Positions 61,646 through 64,000 of a DNA stretch of 64,000 nucleotides are shown here, piece after piece. Made by a program: the position numbers and the translations under genes. The notes beneath the pieces were generated by a model. It did not search any database. It was not told the DNA's origin and was given only the letters and a program-made list of their open reading frames with translations. The stretch's first letter is position 1; each line of letters starts with the position of its first letter. This DNA comes from Sva-07 sp963728355. GTDB taxonomy: Bacteria; Actinomycetota; Acidimicrobiia; Acidimicrobiales; Ilumatobacteraceae. Location of the stretch: the NCBI GenBank assembly GCA_963728355.1, contig CAVSJQ010000022.1:682001-746000 (forward strand), given 5' to 3'.

Positions 61646-62137
61646 GTGTTCGCCTACACACTTCCGGGCCCCGCCGGCACAATCGCGATCTCGAGGGGCC
61701 TGCGGCAGCACCTCGACGACGCCGAGTTCGACCTCGTACTCGCCCACGAGTACTCCCACGCCCACCACCGCCACGACCGTTTTCTTCTCCTCGCGCTCGT
61801 CGTCGACGCAGCAGTTCCCTTGATGCGGCCCGCAACCCGCCAGCTCCGTTTCCATCTGGAACGCTGGGCCGACGAAGACGCAGTACGCACGACCCGAGCA
61901 GATCGACGCCTCGCAGCCCGCACGATCGCCAAGGTTGCGCTGGCGAGCACGCCTGCTCCGGCAGTCATGAGCATCGCCACGCAAGGGGTTGCCGCCAGGG
62001 CCGGCGCGCTCGTGAATCCCCCTGTCCCGGCAGGTGTGGCTCGACGGCTACTCGCCGGCACCGCGGTCGCAGTCACCGTGGCGTTGTCGTTCACACAGCT
62101 GCATCACACCATCGGTTTCACAATCCACGCAATGTGA
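61646..62137 (+). CDS. M56/M48-type metallopeptidase, N-terminally truncated
   Basis: The 163-residue product has the zinc motif HEYSH in LVLAHEYSHAHHRHD, the M56 lead-in FAYTLPGPAGTIAISRGL and the second ligand region RWADEDAV, then a C-terminal helix. The normal N-terminal membrane helices (over 100 residues) are missing because a TAG closes the frame at about 61577. It is probably a remnant of a BlaR1-like membrane peptidase, or a shortened soluble form. Confidence 0.65.
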   Translation: MFAYTLPGPAGTIAISRGLRQHLDDAEFDLVLAHEYSHAHHRHDRFLLLALVVDAAVPLMRPATRQLRFHLERWADEDAVRTTRADRRLAARTIAKVALASTPAPAVMSIATQGVAARAGALVNPPVPAGVARRLLAGTAVAVTVALSFTQLHHTIGFTIHAM

Positions 62138-62147
62138 ACAGATCGGG

Positions 62148-62852
62148 TCACCCACCGTCGGAGAGTTCGTCGCGGCCGTTGGTGACGATGAACTCCGGTA
62201 CGGGCCGTACTTCCAGTTCGGCGTCCGTTCGCACCTCGCCGTTCTCGGCGATGTCGTCGATCAACCAGTTCATCTCCGCGATCTCACGACGCTGAGCGAG
62301 AATGATGTCGTCGGCCAGCTCCAACACGCGCAGATCGGTCAGTTCGGAGCGTTCGCTCGTCAAGATGGCGATCGAGTGATGCGGAATCATCGCCCGCATG
62401 TACGACGAGTCCTGCACGGTCGTCTGGCTCCGCACGAGCCACAGAGTCGACGCAAAGATCACCACCGCGGCACCCAGAATGGCGGCGTTCACGATCTTGC
62501 TCTTGTACATGCCGATCATGAACAGCAGCATGATCACCGCCATCGTCGAGCCCATCACGAACGCCATGTAGAAGCGGGTCTCGCTCCACTGCACGTGATC
62601 CCACTCATAGGTGTTGAAGTACATCAGCACGAACATCGCCGCTGTCGATGTGGCGATCATGGCACCGAATCGCCAGTACATCTTCTTCATCCGGTCGTCC
62701 ATCGCTGACGTCGGCTCTCCGTCGTCGACCGTCTGGTCGCCGTCGATGACGTTTCGATTGCTGTGATCGGCGGCCGTCTCGGACGGTTCCTCGACGAGAT
62801 CGTCGCGTTGGTCCACCGCCGCTCGGTCGCCGGCAATTCGGTCGTCCGTCAT
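62148..62852 (-). CDS. DUF305-type membrane protein
   Basis: The 234-residue product has an acidic N-terminus, three helices (residues about 65-160) and a C-terminal DUF305-like segment with SSYMRAMIPHHSIAI and later IILAQRREIAEMNWLI. The Met/His-rich MxxMIPHH motif is thought to bind copper in this family. An AGAGGAGG ribosome site precedes the ATG. The position next to copper genes fits. Confidence 0.85.
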   Translation of the reverse strand: MTDDRIAGDRAAVDQRDDLVEEPSETAADHSNRNVIDGDQTVDDGEPTSAMDDRMKKMYWRFGAMIATSTAAMFVLMYFNTYEWDHVQWSETRFYMAFVMGSTMAVIMLLFMIGMYKSKIVNAAILGAAVVIFASTLWLVRSQTTVQDSSYMRAMIPHHSIAILTSERSELTDLRVLELADDIILAQRREIAEMNWLIDDIAENGEVRTDAELEVRPVPEFIVTNGRDELSDGG

Positions 62853-62946
62853 GACATCCTCCTCTATGGGCCGACGGCTACGCCGCACAACCGTCACAAG
62901 TTCGTCGAGATCGGGCTACCCAAGCCGCCAACCACGAAACAGCGTC

Positions 62947-62959
62947 GTAGCCGCTACGG
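62947..62959. promoter_or_regulatory. Dyad in the region between the DUF305 gene and the methyltransferase gene
   Basis: CGTAGCCGCTACG is a perfect 6-1-6 palindrome upstream of the DUF305 gene. The flanking CGTCGTAGCCGC is also found at 61542-61553 by the peptidase fragment. The rest of this 192-base gap shows nothing. Confidence 0.3.
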
Positions 62960-63044
62960 CCGACGACCAACCATCTCGCCAGACCCCCACCAGCCATACA
63001 GGTGGCACAATGAGCAGACCTGTGTGGCCGTACTGGACTCCGCA

Positions 63045-63650
63045 CTATCCGACGCGACGTAGTACAGCACCGATGTACGGGCGTTGGTCTCCGCCCTCTG
63101 CGATCGGGTTGAGACTGCGGCCTTCAATCAGGTCGAAGGCAGGCGCGAACTCTCCGGCGAGCGTGCCGGCGTCATAGCGGCGCACCTCGAGCCCGGCGCA
63201 CTTGTCGGGCCCCTCGAGGGCGAACGTCGCGACGATCAGGATCCCGCCCGGCTCCACCGCCGACGCCGCGACAGAGCGGTACGCCTCGCGGTCATCCTGT
63301 TCGATGAGGAAGTGGAACACCGCTCGGTCGTGCCAGAGTTGCCACCGGCGATCCGGCCGGTAGCGCGTCACATCCGCACGGGTCCAACCGACGACCTCGA
63401 CGTGTTCGCGCAATGCGGTCCGCGAGGCCCTGAGTGCTCGTTCGCTGATGTCGAGCACCGTGAGATCTCGGTAGCCGAGCCGGGCGAGTTCCAGTGTCAA
63501 CGGGCTCGTACCTCCGCCGACGTCGATGAGCGAATCTGCCGGAGTCGAGTACGCCGTCACGAGCCCGAGGGTCGACGCCCGGGGCTCGTACCAGCCCAGC
63601 TCGTCAAGACTGTCCGCCGCGTACACCGAATCCCAATGAGCCTGCGACAT
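63045..63650 (-). CDS. Class I SAM-dependent methyltransferase
   Basis: The 201-residue protein has the Rossmann motif LIDVGGGTSPLTLELA with the acidic loop LTVLDISERAL, then WHDRAVFHFLIEQDDREAY and GGILIVATFALEGP as in small methyltransferases. These include tellurite/thiopurine-type enzymes. The start MSQAHWDSVY at 63650 matches the usual start (xxWdxvY) better than the longer frame. The substrate is not known. Confidence 0.85.
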   Translation of the reverse strand: MSQAHWDSVYAADSLDELGWYEPRASTLGLVTAYSTPADSLIDVGGGTSPLTLELARLGYRDLTVLDISERALRASRTALREHVEVVGWTRADVTRYRPDRRWQLWHDRAVFHFLIEQDDREAYRSVAASAVEPGGILIVATFALEGPDKCAGLEVRRYDAGTLAGEFAPAFDLIEGRSLNPIAEGGDQRPYIGAVLRRVG

Positions 63651-63737
63651 CCGCGACCACCTCACTCCCAGCGTCCTGCGATCGCAGCACGCACGACAGG
63701 GTCGGACGTCAGCAATCGGCCGGTCCGTGCCTGTCAT

Positions 63738-63929
63738 CCTCGCCGCGGCGGGACGGGATCATCTCGGGGTGACACCCAGCGTTTCGCGGCCATCTTTGAG
63801 CAAGCTTGCTGGCATCGCCCGTTCCGCGCTCACGAGGATTCGCCGTCTGTGCCTTGACGTCTCGACACCACCTCTGCCTCCAACTGTTCCCAAGTAGGAG
63901 ACCCCCTCAGACCGTCAGGTGTCGTGAAC
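63738..63929. other. Intergenic region at the right edge
   Basis: No gene or clear repeat is visible. It should contain the promoter of the methyltransferase gene. Confidence 0.3.
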
Positions 63930-64000
63930 ATGCGACACGACAATCCGACCGGTGCCCCCGCCGGAGCCCATGGGTCAACTCCGTCGACGAGGATCGTTGG
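63930..64000 (+). CDS. Possible partial gene running off the window
   Basis: An ATG opens MRHDNPTGAPAGAHGSTPST and stays open to the edge. Twenty-three codons are too few to judge it, and no clear ribosome site is visible. Confidence 0.2.
   Translation, partial: MRHDNPTGAPAGAHGSTPSTRIV

Noticed and set aside
63738..64000. Possible tRNA or attachment site near the right edge
   Set aside because: No cloverleaf, T-loop or repeat could be built from the bases visible.
1..64000. CRISPR array, rRNA or tRNA genes
   Set aside because: No regularly spaced repeat array and no conserved RNA gene sequence was found in reading; the only strong repeats are the IS ends, the integrase fragments and the 11-bp units.

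Overview
The window is GC-rich, densely packed DNA of actinobacterial type. It has a qcrCAB/ctaE respiratory cluster, an F420-type luciferase-like oxidoreductase, a fused PutA, an AfsR/SARP regulator and many start-stop overlaps. The gene content (paired P450s, form I CO dehydrogenase, a partial hydrogenase-maturation operon) fits an aerobic, heterotrophic soil or marine Acidimicrobiia/Ilumatobacter-like organism. That placement is inferred from gene content, not from a marker gene. I saw no rRNA, tRNA or CRISPR array.

Layout. 1-3.8 kb: minus-strand ctaE-qcrC-qcrA-qcrB (cytochrome bc complex plus oxidase subunit III). 3.9-6.6 kb: two tandem, closely similar cytochrome P450s. 6.6-8.1 kb: an L,D-transpeptidase lipoprotein and a one-domain RAM protein. 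8.07-9.48 kb: an intact IS481-like element with unusual compound ends. 9.5-12.8 kb: small acidic proteins, a DUF2231-Rieske fusion, a lipid kinase and a LapA-like protein. 13.2-19.0 kb: a translationally coupled plus-strand operon of membrane protein, alpha/beta hydrolase, ABC ATPase, permease and two accessory proteins. 19.1-22.4 kb: bifunctional PutA. 22.5-30.2 kb: small stress-type proteins, an F420-type oxidoreductase, a phosphodiesterase, an ion-channel-like protein and an MMPL transporter.

30.4-38.4 kb holds a complete-looking form I (Mo-Cu) CO dehydrogenase operon on the minus strand: coxM-coxS-coxL, an XdhC/CoxI protein with a C-terminal YHS domain, a MocA-like cytidylyltransferase, coxD (MoxR), coxG and coxE. 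A LysR regulator is divergent from it. This would let the cell oxidise CO and feed electrons to a respiratory chain such as the one at the left edge. 39.4-43.3 kb contains damaged or chimeric genes (a truncated sulfotransferase, an ABC ATPase joined to a permease tail), a DUF222/HNH protein and a sugar nucleotidyltransferase. 43.5-49.9 kb carries a beta-propeller lipoprotein, an AfsR/SARP-type NTPase regulator preceded by an 11-bp-period repeat array, and a PAS-PAS-GAF-PP2C phosphatase.

49.9-56.9 kb is the most unusual region. hypF-hypC-hypD-hypE, without hydrogenase structural genes, lies between two 195-bp, about 97% identical direct repeats that are both the 3' end of a tyrosine recombinase gene. 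Between hypF and the right-hand repeat is a scrapyard: a truncated, frameshifted NHL-repeat gene, an ABC ATPase stub, and a DUF1524/excalibur nuclease gene broken by deletion, nonsense and frameshift. 57.0-62.9 kb is a copper-handling region (CopC-CopD fusion, CsoR-family regulator with a G/C-rich dyad operator, CPH-type P-type ATPase, M56 peptidase fragment, DUF305 membrane protein). A methyltransferase gene follows near the right edge.
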